A DNA stretch of 64,000 bases from assembly GCF_002266855.1 (NCBI RefSeq), contig NZ_NGJN01000007.1, forward strand, positions 124,001 through 188,000, given 5' to 3'. The notes beneath the pieces were generated by a model. The model saw nothing but the letters and a program-made list of their open reading frames with translations. It made no database searches and was not told the origin of the DNA. The DNA is from Winogradskyella aurantia (GTDB taxonomy: Bacteria; Bacteroidota; Bacteroidia; Flavobacteriales; Flavobacteriaceae). The translations under genes and the position numbers were made by a program. Positions 46,088 to 56,446 of the stretch are shown here, one piece after another; positions within the stretch are counted from its first letter, which is position 1; every line of letters begins with the position of its first letter.

Positions 46088-48748
46088 ATGAAGAAGTTTT
46101 TCAAAATTTTAGCCCTATTGTTATTTATTTTCATCGCTATTCTTATAGCGGTTCCCTTTGTGCTAGAATCTAAAATAGATACAATAGTTCAAAGTTATGC
46201 AGACAAAAACTTGGACGCTGATTTAAGTTTTGACAATATTAGTCTAAGTCTCATTAGTAGTTTCCCCAGTGCAGAAATACATGTGGAAAATCTAAAAATT
46301 ACAAATCGTGCTCCATTTAAGAATGAAACTTTAGCAACAGTAAAAGATCTCTCCTTTGCAATGCCAATTGGTGAGTTGTTTAAAGGCAAGGAAAATCCAC
46401 TCATAGTAAATGAGATTGTTGCAAAAGAGCTACTCCTAACCCTAAAGACGAATACGAATGGTACAGACAATTATGACATTATAAAGGAAAATGGAAGTTC
46501 ATCCAAACCTGAAACCACAAATTCTGAATCCTTTAGTTTTGATATTCAAAATTACGAAGTAAACAATAGCGTCTTAACTTATATCGACGAAGAAAGCAAT
46601 ACTACATTTCATATCACGGAATTAAACCACAGTGGTAAGGGCATCTTCTCACAAGATCTTTCCCAACTAGAAACCAATACAGAAGCTAGGATCAGCCTTT
46701 CTATTGATAGCACTGCCTATTTAAGCAACACAAGACTTAAACTGGCTGCCTTAATTGACCTGAATTTAGAGGACGACATCTATACATTTAAGGACAACAA
46801 AGGATTTATTAATGCCTTGCCCCTCGAGTTGGAAGGCTTTGTGAAACTCGTCGAAGATGGTCAAGAATTAGACCTTAAATTCAGAAATCCTGAATCGTCC
46901 TTCAAGGATTTTCTTGCCGTAATGCCTGAGGAATACACAAAAAATATTGAAAACGTCTCAACTACTGGGAATTTTACCTTAAATGGCGCGATTAAAGGAC
47001 TTCTTTCCGAAGAAACCATACCTACATTCGATATTAGTATGCAGTCGGATAACGCTTCGTTTAAATATCCCGATCTTCCCAAACAGGTAGATAATATAGA
47101 ACTTCAAGCGCATATTAAGAATACCACAGGAAATACGAAAGATACCTATGTGGACATCAATACCTTAAATTTTAAAATTGATGAAGATGTTTTTAAATCT
47201 GAGGCCCATATCAAAAACCTTACAGAAAACATAACTGTTGATGCTTTTTTAGACGGTGTTTTAAACCTCGCTAATATTTCTAAAGCTTATCCCGTTTCCC
47301 TAAAGAATCAACTTAGCGGGATTTTAAAAGGACAACTCAACACCTCCTTTGATATGGAAGCTATAGAGACTAACAACTTTCAGCGCATTAAAAGCAATGG
47401 TAACATTTCTATGCAAAATTTAGTGTTTTCTTTATCAGACTTTGAGAATCCTATTCAAATCAACACTGCAGAATTAAGTTTTAAACCTGGCACTGTTACT
47501 CTGAAAGGTTTAGAGGCCGTAACCGGAGAAAGTGATTTTTCAGCAGTTGGAAAAATAAATAACTTATTGGGTTTCCTCTTGAGCGACAAAAATCTTCAAG
47601 GTAACTTTAGTATTAACTCTAATATTTTTTCTGTTGCTGACCTCCTGGTTAAGAATGAAACCCCTACCAATGGAAGTGAAAAAAAATCTTCTTCTAGTGC
47701 AGCCTTTAAGATTCCAGGGTTTTTGGATTGTACTATAGCCGCAAAGGCCAATACCGTTATTTATGATAATTTGCAATTGAAAAATGTAAAGGGCCAACTA
47801 CTAATAAAAGATGAAAAGGCCAACCTTAGCAATATGACTACCGATATTTTTAATGGCCAAATTGCTGTATCTGGAAATGTATCAACACAAGGTGTTCAAC
47901 CAGATTTTGACTTAAAATTGGGCATGAAAAATTTAGATATTTCACAATCATTTAGTGATTTAAAAATACTAAAGGCCATGGCACCCATAGCTAAGGTACT
48001 TGAAGGAAAGCTCAATTCGACCATTGATATTAGTGGCCTGTTAGATTCTAGTTTTTCACCGGATTTAGCGACGATTTCCGGTAACACATTGGCGGAAATC
48101 CATACTACAAGCATTAATACCAATGAGAGCGCCATATTAACTAGCCTAGACAACAATCTCAATTTTATAGACTTAACAGATTTAAATTTAAATGATGTTA
48201 AAGCTAGTCTCAGTTTTGAAAATGGCCAAGTAATGGTGAAGCCTTTTACCATTAACTATAAAGATATACCGATTGAGATTTCAGGCACCCATAGTTTTTC
48301 GAGTGCTATAAACTATAGAGCTGTTTTGCAGGTACCTGCCAAATATTTAGGCAGTGACGTAAATCGTTTAATTGGTCAAATTAACGATTCAGAGGTGAAT
48401 AAGGTTTCGATACCAATTACAGCAGCTATTAAAGGCACCTTCAAGCAACCAAAAATCTCTACAGATTTATCTAGTGGTGTCAGTAATCTCACGAAACAGC
48501 TCATAGCTATACAAACACAAAAATTAACCAATCAGGGTAAAGACAAATTAAATGATTTATTAGGTGGTGTATTAGGAAATTCGAAAGCAGATAGCCCTAA
48601 CCCAAATAACACAGAAACAGATAGTTCCAAAAGCACATCTGTAAAAGGTGATATTGAGAAAAACGTAAAGTCAGTACTAGGTGATATTATCAGTGGAAAA
48701 ACGAAACCTAAAAAGAAAAAAGAACTTGATTCCACAAAAAATAAATAA
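46088..48748 (+). CDS. AsmA-family protein
   Basis: A protein of 886 residues anchored by a single N-terminal helix (about 5-27) with a long periplasmic part. The N-terminal region LDADLSFDNISLSLISSFPSAEIHVENLKI is the AsmA domain opening. Repeating beta-strand units with DG/NG turns continue to about 800, as in the long groove of AsmA/TamB/YhdP proteins that move phospholipid between membranes. The last 80 residues are a polar, low-complexity tail rich in Ser, Asn and Lys. The role in lipid transport or outer-membrane homeostasis is inferred from the family. Confidence 0.82.
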   Translation: MKKFFKILALLLFIFIAILIAVPFVLESKIDTIVQSYADKNLDADLSFDNISLSLISSFPSAEIHVENLKITNRAPFKNETLATVKDLSFAMPIGELFKGKENPLIVNEIVAKELLLTLKTNTNGTDNYDIIKENGSSSKPETTNSESFSFDIQNYEVNNSVLTYIDEESNTTFHITELNHSGKGIFSQDLSQLETNTEARISLSIDSTAYLSNTRLKLAALIDLNLEDDIYTFKDNKGFINALPLELEGFVKLVEDGQELDLKFRNPESSFKDFLAVMPEEYTKNIENVSTTGNFTLNGAIKGLLSEETIPTFDISMQSDNASFKYPDLPKQVDNIELQAHIKNTTGNTKDTYVDINTLNFKIDEDVFKSEAHIKNLTENITVDAFLDGVLNLANISKAYPVSLKNQLSGILKGQLNTSFDMEAIETNNFQRIKSNGNISMQNLVFSLSDFENPIQINTAELSFKPGTVTLKGLEAVTGESDFSAVGKINNLLGFLLSDKNLQGNFSINSNIFSVADLLVKNETPTNGSEKKSSSSAAFKIPGFLDCTIAAKANTVIYDNLQLKNVKGQLLIKDEKANLSNMTTDIFNGQIAVSGNVSTQGVQPDFDLKLGMKNLDISQSFSDLKILKAMAPIAKVLEGKLNSTIDISGLLDSSFSPDLATISGNTLAEIHTTSINTNESAILTSLDNNLNFIDLTDLNLNDVKASLSFENGQVMVKPFTINYKDIPIEISGTHSFSSAINYRAVLQVPAKYLGSDVNRLIGQINDSEVNKVSIPITAAIKGTFKQPKISTDLSSGVSNLTKQLIAIQTQKLTNQGKDKLNDLLGGVLGNSKADSPNPNNTETDSSKSTSVKGDIEKNVKSVLGDIISGKTKPKKKKELDSTKNK

Positions 48749-48859
48749 ATCTTAGCCGATTAGAGGTAATTTTTGCCAAATTTTGTTAATTATTGCCTAA
48801 TTTCTTGCTTTTCTTAATTATTAAGTTAAGTTACGGGTTCACTAATTTTAAAATTATAC

Positions 48860-49723
48860 ATGAGGCAATTAAAAATCACCAAGCAGGTTACCAACAGAGA
48901 AGACAAATCCTTAGATAAATATCTACAAGATATAAGTAAGATTCCGTTGATAACTGCAGATGAAGAAGTTGAATTAGCACAGAGGATAAAGAAAGGTGAC
49001 CAAGAAGCCCTAGAGAAATTAACTACAGCAAATTTAAGGTTTGTGGTTTCCGTAGCTAAGCAGTACCAAAATCAAGGCTTAAAATTACCTGATTTAATAA
49101 ATGAAGGTAACGCTGGTTTGGTTAAAGCAGCTAAACGTTTTGATGAAACCCGAGGTTTCAAATTTATTTCCTATGCCGTGTGGTGGATTAGACAATCCAT
49201 TTTACAGGCCTTGGCAGAACAATCAAGAATTGTAAGGCTACCTTTAAATAAAATCGGAACAATAAATAAAATTAACAAAACGTATTCACATCTGGAACAA
49301 ATTTACCAACGGCCGCCAAATGCTGAGGAAATAGCTAGGGAGCTTGATATTAGCATACGGGAAGTAAAGCAATCCATGAAAAATTCTGGACGTCACTTAT
49401 CCATGGATGCTCCTTTGAAGGACGGAGAAACATTCAGCCTATACGATGTGGTCAGCGAAAAAGATTCTCCGAGACCGGATAAAGACTTAATGCACGATTC
49501 TCTTCAAATTGAGATTCAGCGCGCTTTAGAAACCCTTACACAAAAGGAAAGTGATGTTATTCGCTTGAATTTTGGAATAGGCAATCAACCACCGATGTCA
49601 TTGGAAGAAATTGGAAGTATTTACGATTTAACAAGGGAACGAGTGCGTCAAATTAGAGAGAAAGGTATTAGACGCTTAAGACATGCCAGTAAAAGTAAAA
49701 TATTAAAAACCTATTTAGGATAA
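48860..49723 (+). CDS. rpoD: Primary RNA polymerase sigma factor RpoD/SigA, short Bacteroidota form
   Basis: A protein of 287 residues. Regions 1.2 ([15 protein letters not shown]), 2.1-2.4 ([33 protein letters not shown]), 3 ([14 protein letters not shown]) and 4.2 ([29 protein letters not shown]) are complete. The large non-conserved N-terminal region of proteobacterial RpoD is missing, as usual in Bacteroidota. It recognises the TTTG/TAnnTTTG promoters seen in this window. It lies upstream of rpsU, which has its own promoter. Confidence 0.96.
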   Translation: MRQLKITKQVTNREDKSLDKYLQDISKIPLITADEEVELAQRIKKGDQEALEKLTTANLRFVVSVAKQYQNQGLKLPDLINEGNAGLVKAAKRFDETRGFKFISYAVWWIRQSILQALAEQSRIVRLPLNKIGTINKINKTYSHLEQIYQRPPNAEEIARELDISIREVKQSMKNSGRHLSMDAPLKDGETFSLYDVVSEKDSPRPDKDLMHDSLQIEIQRALETLTQKESDVIRLNFGIGNQPPMSLEEIGSIYDLTRERVRQIREKGIRRLRHASKSKILKTYLG

Positions 49724-49751
49724 TTAATTTTTTATTTTCAAATAGTTAGGC

Positions 49752-49759
49752 TATATTTG
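49752..49759 (+). promoter_or_regulatory. -7 promoter box of rpsU
   Basis: TATATTTG, an exact TAnnTTTG match, lies 38 bases before the rpsU ATG and just after the rpoD stop codon, so rpsU can be transcribed independently. Confidence 0.6.
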
Positions 49760-49797
49760 CGACCCATTTACGGAAATAGACAAAGACATTACGCCAT

Positions 49798-49992
49798 ATG
49801 ATTAAAATAGAAATTAAAGAAGGAGAAAATATAGAACGTGCTCTTAAACGTTACAAGCGTAAGCACAGGAACGTGCAGATTATGCAAAACTTAAGAGAAT
49901 CTCGTTATTTTACAAAGCCTTCTGTTAAGCGAAGAAGAGAGATTCAAAAGGCGCAATATATTCAGAACTTGCGTGATCAAGAAGATATATAA
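49798..49992 (+). CDS. rpsU: 30S ribosomal protein S21
   Basis: A 64-residue, strongly basic protein with the S21 pattern IKEGENIERALKRYKRK and RRREIQKAQY. In Bacteroidota S21 helps to sequester the anti-Shine-Dalgarno end of 16S rRNA, in line with the poor Shine-Dalgarno sequences seen throughout the window. It is a single-gene unit with a terminator 20 bases downstream. Confidence 0.97.
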   Translation: MIKIEIKEGENIERALKRYKRKHRNVQIMQNLRESRYFTKPSVKRRREIQKAQYIQNLRDQEDI

Positions 49993-50011
49993 ATGTAATT
50001 TAATATATAAC

Positions 50012-50046
50012 AAAAAGAGCAACTTAAATAGTTGCTCTTTTTTTTT
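50012..50046. terminator. Bidirectional terminator between rpsU and the convergent small membrane protein gene
   Basis: A 12-base perfect stem (50012-50023 with 50031-50042, core agagcaac/gttgctct), a 7-base loop and an extended T-run on the plus strand; an A-run on the left side lets it work for the minus strand too. Confidence 0.9.
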
Positions 50047-50061
50047 GCAAAAGGATTTGCT

Positions 50062-50313
50062 CTACCTGAATTTTTCTTTCTCAATTAAAACCTCGAATGG
50101 CTCAACAGGTCTGTCTTCATAAAAATTCTCAAAGGTTTTGTCTGTTGTGTAGTCATCGGTCAATACTTTATATACCATTACTACCAATAAAATTTGGCCT
50201 AGTACGGTTAAATAGAATATCCAATTAAATGGAAAATCCATTGCGCACATTATGGTAATCGTAATTAGCAACAGCGTTGTAATTGCTATATATGGGAATG
50301 GAGATGATTTCAT
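50062..50313 (-). CDS. Small two-helix membrane protein, function unknown
   Basis: An 83-residue protein with two hydrophobic helices (about 7-25 and 30-49) and an acidic, soluble tail of about 30 residues (TDKTFENFYEDRPVEP). Similar short proteins occur in other Flavobacteriaceae but I know no function. It is convergent with rpsU and shares its terminator. Confidence 0.75.
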   Translation of the reverse strand: MKSSPFPYIAITTLLLITITIMCAMDFPFNWIFYLTVLGQILLVVMVYKVLTDDYTTDKTFENFYEDRPVEPFEVLIEKEKFR

Positions 50314-50383
50314 TTTTACTTATTTTGTTTAAAAATAATTAAATATGATTAAACAAAATAATATTTAACGCAATCCTAACAGG

Positions 50384-51178
50384 TTAGTATGGGGTCATCT
50401 CAACAACGAGTCCTTCATTGCTTCTAACGTTAAAAACACTATCATCATCAAAAATGAGATATTGCCCTTTTATGCCAACTAGTTTACCAGTATAAACTAA
50501 GTCCTTATTTAAATTTAGACTTTTGGGTTTCTGAGGGTATTTTTCAACTGGAAAATGCAAGTGTGTCTCAGACATATTATCAATAAAATACGTTTTGACC
50601 TCATCGGGTATATAGGCTTTAAGCTCCGAACGCCAAGCTAAAAGGTCTTCATCTTTAATGTTATTTTTCAACATATTCCTCCAATTCGTTTTATCGGACA
50701 CATGTTCTTTCAACGCCACTTCAGTAATTCCGGCTAAATAGCGGTTCGGTACTTCCACAATCTCAATGGCCTCGTGCGCGCCTTGATCTATCCATCGTGT
50801 TGGTACTTGGCTTTTACGGGTAACACCGACCTTAACGTTACTCGAGTTAGCCAAATAAACAATATGGGGCTGTAGCTGTACCTTTTTTTCATAGTCTAAA
50901 TCCCTATCCTCTTTCCCTAAATGCGCCATACTCAACTCTGGCCTCATAATCCAGTCGCCAGCTAATGGCTTTTCAAAAAAACAGGTTTTACAAAACCCTT
51001 GTCTAAAAATAGGTCGGTCTAAACCACAGCTCAAACATTGTTCTCCAACCTTTTTAATATCAATGGTTTTGTTCAATAATTGATTAACGTGGATAAAGTC
51101 ACTTTCAAATACCAAATAATACTGGATAGGATCTAGAAACTCTGTCTGCATTTTAGTGAGAACACCTTTATAAACCAT
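50384..51178 (-). CDS. DUF2797 zinc-ribbon protein
   Basis: A 264-residue protein with a four-Cys zinc ribbon (Cys48, Cys51, Cys63, Cys66, in CLSCGLDRPIF...FCKTC) followed by a GIY-YIG-like segment HIVYLANSSNVKVGVTRKSQVPTRW (about 105-129), the usual make-up of DUF2797. A nucleic-acid role is possible but not shown. It diverges from the GH3-type enzyme gene. Confidence 0.82.
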   Translation of the reverse strand: MVYKGVLTKMQTEFLDPIQYYLVFESDFIHVNQLLNKTIDIKKVGEQCLSCGLDRPIFRQGFCKTCFFEKPLAGDWIMRPELSMAHLGKEDRDLDYEKKVQLQPHIVYLANSSNVKVGVTRKSQVPTRWIDQGAHEAIEIVEVPNRYLAGITEVALKEHVSDKTNWRNMLKNNIKDEDLLAWRSELKAYIPDEVKTYFIDNMSETHLHFPVEKYPQKPKSLNLNKDLVYTGKLVGIKGQYLIFDDDSVFNVRSNEGLVVEMTPY

Positions 51179-51231
51179 GAAAGAAATTTAGTATTTTTAG
51201 CATTAATTAGTATCGTAAAGATAACCAATAC

Positions 51232-52749
51232 ATGCCAATTCCAATTGTTAATTCTATTGCTTCATGGTTTTTAAAAAAGCGGTTTCACCAGATTGAACTA
51301 TTTTTAAAATACCCAAATGAAGTACAAAATGAATTGCTGTTCAGCCTGCTCAAATTATCTAAGGATACCGAGATTGGAAAGCAGTATGACTTTGCTTCTA
51401 TTAAAACCTATCAAGACTTCAATGACCGTGTTCCGATAGTAGACTACGAAACCATTCAACCTTTAGTGGAGCGCTCGCGTAATGGCGAGCAAAATATTTT
51501 TTGGCCACGACCCATAAAGTGGTTTGCGAAATCTAGCGGTACCACCAATGCAAAGAGCAAATTTATTCCAGTAAGCAATGAGTCGCTCGAAGACTGCCAC
51601 TACGCGGCAAGCAAGGATTTACTCTGTATGTACTTAAATAATAATGAAGACGCACTGCTCTTTACTGGAAAAAGTTTACGCCTAGGCGGAAGCAAGGAGT
51701 TACACAGAGAAAATGGAACCATATTTGGTGACTTAAGCGCCATTTTAATTGACAACATGCCATTTTGGGCCGAGTTTAGTAGCACACCCAGTAACAAGGT
51801 ATCCTTAATGAGTGAATGGGAAACAAAAATGCAAGCCATTGTTGATGAAACCATAAACGAAAATGTGACTAGCCTAGCTGGTGTGCCCTCTTGGATGCTT
51901 GTTTTATTGAATAACGTTCTAGACAAAACAGGAAAGGACAATCTATTTGAGGTATGGCCTAATCTTGAAGTATACTTCCACGGTGGTGTGAGTTTTAATC
52001 CTTATATAGAGCAATACAGAGCCATTTTGCCCTCAAAAAAATTCAAATATTACGAAATCTACAATGCATCCGAAGGCTTCTTTGCTATTCAGGACCAAAA
52101 TTATTCGGGCGATTTACTTCTGATGCTAGATTATGGCATTTTCTATGAATTTATTCCAATGGATAGTTATGGTACTGAGACACAAAAAGCAATTCCATTA
52201 AGCGACGTAAAACTTAACACCAATTATGCCCTTGTCATAACCACTAACGCTGGCTTATGGCGCTATAAAATAGGGGACACCATTAGATTTGTTAGTCTAA
52301 ACCCGCACAGAATTAAAGTTACGGGGCGCACAAAACATCATATCAATGCTTTTGGTGAGGAACTCATCATAGAAAATGCAGAAGATGCCTTAAAAAAAGT
52401 CTGTAAACGCACCGCAGCAGAAATTGTTGATTATACGGCGGCTCCTATTTTTATGAACGGAAAGGAAAAGGGTGCTCACGAATGGATTATTGAATTTAAA
52501 ACACCTCCAAAAAATATCGATTATTTTAGTGAGCTTTTTGACAATGCCCTAAAATCGCTCAATTCCGACTATGAAGCTAAGCGCTACAATAACATGACGC
52601 TTAATAAACCTAAAATCCATATAGCTAGGACTCATCTCTTTTACGATTGGCTTAAAGAAAATAATAAGCTCGGGGGACAGCATAAGGTGCCAAGATTATC
52701 CAATTCACGAGAGTATGTTGAGGAATTATTGCGTTTAAATGAGCTTTAA
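51232..52749 (+). CDS. GH3-type (auxin-responsive family) acyl-adenylating enzyme
   Basis: A 505-residue member of the GH3 branch of the ANL adenylating superfamily; this GH3 is unrelated to glycoside hydrolase family 3. The ATP-binding motif WFAKSSGTTNAKSKFIP lies near residues 97-113, the acyl-binding region YFHGGVSFNPY near 245, NASEGFFAIQD near 275, and the hinge LWRYKIGDTIRFVS...VTGRTKHHINAFGEE near 340-380. Plant relatives link amino acids to acyl acids; the bacterial substrate is unknown. It is followed by a terminator shared with clpX. Confidence 0.88.
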   Translation: MPIPIVNSIASWFLKKRFHQIELFLKYPNEVQNELLFSLLKLSKDTEIGKQYDFASIKTYQDFNDRVPIVDYETIQPLVERSRNGEQNIFWPRPIKWFAKSSGTTNAKSKFIPVSNESLEDCHYAASKDLLCMYLNNNEDALLFTGKSLRLGGSKELHRENGTIFGDLSAILIDNMPFWAEFSSTPSNKVSLMSEWETKMQAIVDETINENVTSLAGVPSWMLVLLNNVLDKTGKDNLFEVWPNLEVYFHGGVSFNPYIEQYRAILPSKKFKYYEIYNASEGFFAIQDQNYSGDLLLMLDYGIFYEFIPMDSYGTETQKAIPLSDVKLNTNYALVITTNAGLWRYKIGDTIRFVSLNPHRIKVTGRTKHHINAFGEELIIENAEDALKKVCKRTAAEIVDYTAAPIFMNGKEKGAHEWIIEFKTPPKNIDYFSELFDNALKSLNSDYEAKRYNNMTLNKPKIHIARTHLFYDWLKENNKLGGQHKVPRLSNSREYVEELLRLNEL

Positions 52750-53067
52750 ACTGGCCTCCAGTATTTATTCTAAAATTTATTTAGGCTATTGCGAGCCGTT
52801 TCATGTAGTAAAAAGAACTTGGTTTTTATCGAAAATAAATGCACGTTCAAAACACATATCGAAATAACCTTCAGTTTAGCCAGTATTTATGAAAATAAAG
52901 GCTCATATAACTATTTGCGTCTATATTCGTAATAAATACAACCGCATTTAATGACTTAACCTAAATTTCAATTAATGCAATATTAAATTATTCAATCCTT
53001 AATTATATAGAATAACCACAACTCCTAGAAGTTGTGGTTTTTTTAATGAACAAACCTAATCTACAGA
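52750..53067. other. 318-base intergenic region between convergent genes
   Basis: No open reading frame of note. Apart from the terminator hairpin at 53014-53045, I see only AT-rich sequence without repeats or promoter motifs. Confidence 0.6.
53014..53045. terminator. Bidirectional terminator between the GH3-type gene and clpX
   Basis: A 10-base perfect stem (aaccacaact with agttgtggtt), a 6-base loop and a T-run on the plus strand, in a convergent intergenic region. Confidence 0.85.
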
Positions 53068-54297
53068 TTACGACACTGCCTTTAGCTTTTTTAAGGTAGA
53101 TTTAGATAATCTGTCTTCGGCGTAGGCTTTGGTAACATGTAATTTGGTCTCCCCAGAACCAGGGTAATTAAACATAGCTTCTGTTAAGATTTCCTCACAA
53201 AGGGAGCGCAGTCCGCGAGCACCTAATTTATACTCAATAGCTTTTTCAACAATATAGTCTAGAGCACCTTCAGTAATCGTAAATTCCACATCATCCATGG
53301 CAAACAATTTTTTGTATTGCTTTATGATGGCATTTTTCGGTTCTGTTAAGATTGCCCTTAAGGTACTGGCATCTAATGGGTCCATATGCGTTAATACAGG
53401 CAAGCGACCTATAATCTCTGGTATTAAGCCAAAATCCTTTAAATCTTTTGGGATAATATATTGCAAGATATTATCATCTTCTATTGTTGCAGCTTTTATA
53501 GAGCTATAACCAATAGCTTGCATATTCAAACGCTTGGTAATAACACGTTCAATCCCGTCAAAGGCGCCACCAGCAATAAAAAGAATATGTTCAGTATTAA
53601 CCTCAATGAATTTTTGATCTGGATGTTTGCGACCTCCTTTTGGTGGAACGTTAACAACTGTTCCCTCTAATAGTTTTAATAGCGCTTGTTGCACACCTTC
53701 ACCAGAAACATCTCTGGTAATGGACGGATTATCACTTTTTCTAGCAATCTTATCAATCTCATCTATAAAAACAATGCCGCGCTGAGCTTTCTCCAAATTA
53801 TAATCTGCGGCTTGGAGTAGCCTGGTCAATATACTTTCCACATCCTCACCAACATAACCAGCTTCGGTTAATACCGTTGCGTCAACAATGGCCAAAGGTA
53901 CGTTAAGCATCTTGGCAATAGTCTTTGCCATTAAGGTTTTACCCGTTCCCGTCTGCCCTACCATAATGATATTACTCTTTTGGATTTCAATATCATCATC
54001 AGAGGGTGGTTGCAATAAACGCTTGTAATGATTATAAACCGCAACAGACATTACCCGCTTGGTGTATTCTTGTCCAATGATATATTCGTCTAAAAACGCT
54101 TTTATCTCTTTGGGCTTACGCAGCATTAATTCTGCACTTAGTTCAGAATTACCACTTTGTTTTGACTCTTCTATAACAATCCCATGAGCCTGCTCAATAC
54201 AGCGGTCGCATATATGGGCATCTAATCCTGCAATTAGTAAATTGGTTTCTGGCTTTTTTCTACCACAAAATGAACATTCTAATTCTTCCTTTGCCAT
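53068..54297 (-). CDS. clpX: ATP-dependent Clp protease ATP-binding subunit ClpX
   Basis: A 409-residue AAA+ unfoldase. The N-terminal zinc domain has Cys8, Cys11, Cys30 and Cys33; Walker A is GQTGTGKT at 114-121, Walker [12 protein letters not shown], and the pore-loop and sensor regions ([36 protein letters not shown]) are intact. It delivers unfolded substrates to ClpP. It follows clpP by 41 bases on the same strand. Confidence 0.98.
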   Translation of the reverse strand: MAKEELECSFCGRKKPETNLLIAGLDAHICDRCIEQAHGIVIEESKQSGNSELSAELMLRKPKEIKAFLDEYIIGQEYTKRVMSVAVYNHYKRLLQPPSDDDIEIQKSNIIMVGQTGTGKTLMAKTIAKMLNVPLAIVDATVLTEAGYVGEDVESILTRLLQAADYNLEKAQRGIVFIDEIDKIARKSDNPSITRDVSGEGVQQALLKLLEGTVVNVPPKGGRKHPDQKFIEVNTEHILFIAGGAFDGIERVITKRLNMQAIGYSSIKAATIEDDNILQYIIPKDLKDFGLIPEIIGRLPVLTHMDPLDASTLRAILTEPKNAIIKQYKKLFAMDDVEFTITEGALDYIVEKAIEYKLGARGLRSLCEEILTEAMFNYPGSGETKLHVTKAYAEDRLSKSTLKKLKAVS

Positions 54298-54338
54298 AAT
54301 AAATCTCGTTTGAAGGTATTAGTCGCAATAATGATTAA

Positions 54339-55013
54339 TTACTTGCGCTCCAAAACCTCATCAATCATTCCATAATCCAGAGCCTCATTAGATCTCATCC
54401 AATAATCCCTGTCAGAGTCCTTTTCAACTTGGTCATAAGATTGCCCAGAATGGTTGGCTATAATATTGTATAATTCTTCCTTTACCTTAATGGTTTCTCG
54501 TACTGCAATTTCCATATCTGAAACCTGACCCTGTGTACCACTCATTGGCTGGTGAATCATTACTCTAGAGTGTTTTAAAGCTGAACGCTTACCCTTTTCT
54601 CCAGCGCATAAAAGCACAGCAGCCATAGATGCAGCTATTCCAGTACAAATAGTTGCTACATCCGGTTTTACAAACTGCATGGTATCATAAATACCTAATC
54701 CGGCGTAAACGCTACCTCCTGGAGAATTGATATAAATCTGAATATCCTTAGCGGCATCTACACTCTGTAAAAATAATAACTGTGCTTGTATAATATTAGC
54801 TACTTGGTCATTTACACCAGTACCCAAAAATATAATCCGATCCATCATCAAACGCGAAAACACGTCCATTGCAACTGCATTCATCTGTCTTTCCTCAATA
54901 ATATTTGGTGTAAGATTTGTTGGATACATACTCGTAATGACCTTGTCAAAATACAAGGAATTCATTCCTTGGTCCTTAGTGGCAAACTTTTCAAATTCTT
55001 TTCCGTAATTCAT
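54339..55013 (-). CDS. clpP: ATP-dependent Clp protease proteolytic subunit ClpP
   Basis: A 224-residue serine peptidase. The triad is Ser129 (TGIAASMAAVLL), His154 (VMIHQPM) and Asp203 (DRDYWM). The ClpX-docking and ring-contact regions are normal. It is about 20-30 residues longer than E. coli ClpP at the N-terminus, as in other Bacteroidota. It lies between tig and clpX, in the same order as in Escherichia coli. Confidence 0.98.
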   Translation of the reverse strand: MNYGKEFEKFATKDQGMNSLYFDKVITSMYPTNLTPNIIEERQMNAVAMDVFSRLMMDRIIFLGTGVNDQVANIIQAQLLFLQSVDAAKDIQIYINSPGGSVYAGLGIYDTMQFVKPDVATICTGIAASMAAVLLCAGEKGKRSALKHSRVMIHQPMSGTQGQVSDMEIAVRETIKVKEELYNIIANHSGQSYDQVEKDSDRDYWMRSNEALDYGMIDEVLERK

Positions 55014-55036
55014 ATGTTTTAAATAAATTCTTCGTT

Positions 55037-55070
55037 AAAAAAAAAGCGTAAAACGACTTCGTTTTACGCC
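55037..55070 (-). terminator. Terminator between tig and clpP
   Basis: The stem gcgtaaaacga/tcgttttacgc (55046-55069) is perfect with a very small loop, and a run of nine T residues follows on the minus strand. It separates tig from clpP-clpX transcription at least in part. Confidence 0.85.
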
Positions 55071-55098
55071 TTAAAGATACTAATTTATTCAGAAACGA

Positions 55099-56421
55099 TT
55101 AGCTGTAAAACTCTTTTACAAAATCGTCATAGGTTATTTTCTTAGTCTTCAAATTGGCTTCCGCTTTGTAAAGCTCCAATAATTTTTGGCTCATTAACTG
55201 CTCAGAAAGGCGTTTTACTTCATCTTTATTAGATAAAATTCGAGCAGCTATATCTTCTAGCTCCTTTTCGCTTGGGTTCATTTGACCGAACTGCGCCATT
55301 TGACCCTTAATCATTTCTATGGCATAGGCCTTTAAATCGTCAAACTGTACTTGAAGATTGTGCTCTTGGATTAACTTACCCTCTATTAATTGGTAACGTA
55401 TACTTTTTTCAGATTTTTCAAACTCTTCTTTAGCCTGATCTTGGCTCATCGGTTCCTCCCCTGCCGTCTGCATCCATTTTTGTAAAAATTCAGCAGGTAG
55501 GTCAAACTTAGTGTCTTCAACTAAATACTCTGTAACATCATTCAGCAACTTCTGGTCACTTTGTTGTGTGAATTGTTTCTCAGAATCGGTTTTGATACGT
55601 TCTTTTAATTCGGTCACTGAGGTAACATTGCCCTTTCCAAAAAGTTTGTCGAACAAGTCTTGATCTAAATCGGCTAATTCACGTTTGTTAATTTCAGAAA
55701 CTTCAAAATTAACCTCTATATCTAAACCATGAGCATCTTCATGATTCACTTTTAAAAACGCCATTAAGTCATGGTCATCCTTGAAAAGCCCTTTAGTATT
55801 TAGGGTAATAATATCGCCAACTTTAGCACCGATGAATTTCTTGCTATTTGTCTTACCTTTAAATTTATCCAAGGTAATGGTAGCGACATTCTCAATGTTC
55901 TTGTCCTCATTACTAAACTTGCCTGTTATTTCCGAATCCTCACTCACTTCATCCTGTGAAATAAGTTTACCGTATTGTTTCTGAATATGTTCAACCTGGT
56001 TGTTGATCATTTTATCATCCGCCACAATATTGTAATGCGTTATAGCTTTTTTACCTTTTAATTTCACGTCAAACTCAGGCGCTAATCCCAATTCAAATTC
56101 AAATGAAAACGCATCGGCATCCCAATCTAGGTCGTCTTGAGGTTTTGGTAAAGGGTTTCCTAAAACATCTAATTTTTCCTCTACCAGATATTTTCCAATC
56201 GCATCTTGCAATAGTTTGTTAACCTCATCAACAAGAACGGCTTTACCGTATTGCTTTTTTACTAAATTCATTGGTACATGGCCTTTTCTAAAGCCAGGTA
56301 TGTTTGCCGACTTGCGGTAATCGGTTAATATTTTTTCTACCTTATCGCTATAATCGTCTTTTGTAATCTCGACTTTAACAACGGCATTTAGTGCATCGCT
56401 ATTTTCTCTTGTAATATTCAT
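55099..56421 (-). CDS. tig: Trigger factor
   Basis: A 440-residue ribosome-associated chaperone, started at ATG 56419-56421 (MNITRENSDALNAVVKVEI), since the in-frame ATG 69 bases upstream lies before the promoter box. The N-terminal ribosome-binding domain has the signature PGFRKGHVPMNLVKKQYG; the middle PPIase-like and C-terminal helical chaperone domains are full length, although the FKBP-type active-site pattern is weak. It heads the tig, clpP, clpX group. Confidence 0.95.
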   Translation of the reverse strand: MNITRENSDALNAVVKVEITKDDYSDKVEKILTDYRKSANIPGFRKGHVPMNLVKKQYGKAVLVDEVNKLLQDAIGKYLVEEKLDVLGNPLPKPQDDLDWDADAFSFEFELGLAPEFDVKLKGKKAITHYNIVADDKMINNQVEHIQKQYGKLISQDEVSEDSEITGKFSNEDKNIENVATITLDKFKGKTNSKKFIGAKVGDIITLNTKGLFKDDHDLMAFLKVNHEDAHGLDIEVNFEVSEINKRELADLDQDLFDKLFGKGNVTSVTELKERIKTDSEKQFTQQSDQKLLNDVTEYLVEDTKFDLPAEFLQKWMQTAGEEPMSQDQAKEEFEKSEKSIRYQLIEGKLIQEHNLQVQFDDLKAYAIEMIKGQMAQFGQMNPSEKELEDIAARILSNKDEVKRLSEQLMSQKLLELYKAEANLKTKKITYDDFVKEFYS

Positions 56422-56446
56422 GCTATATGTTACTAAAATTGGGCTG

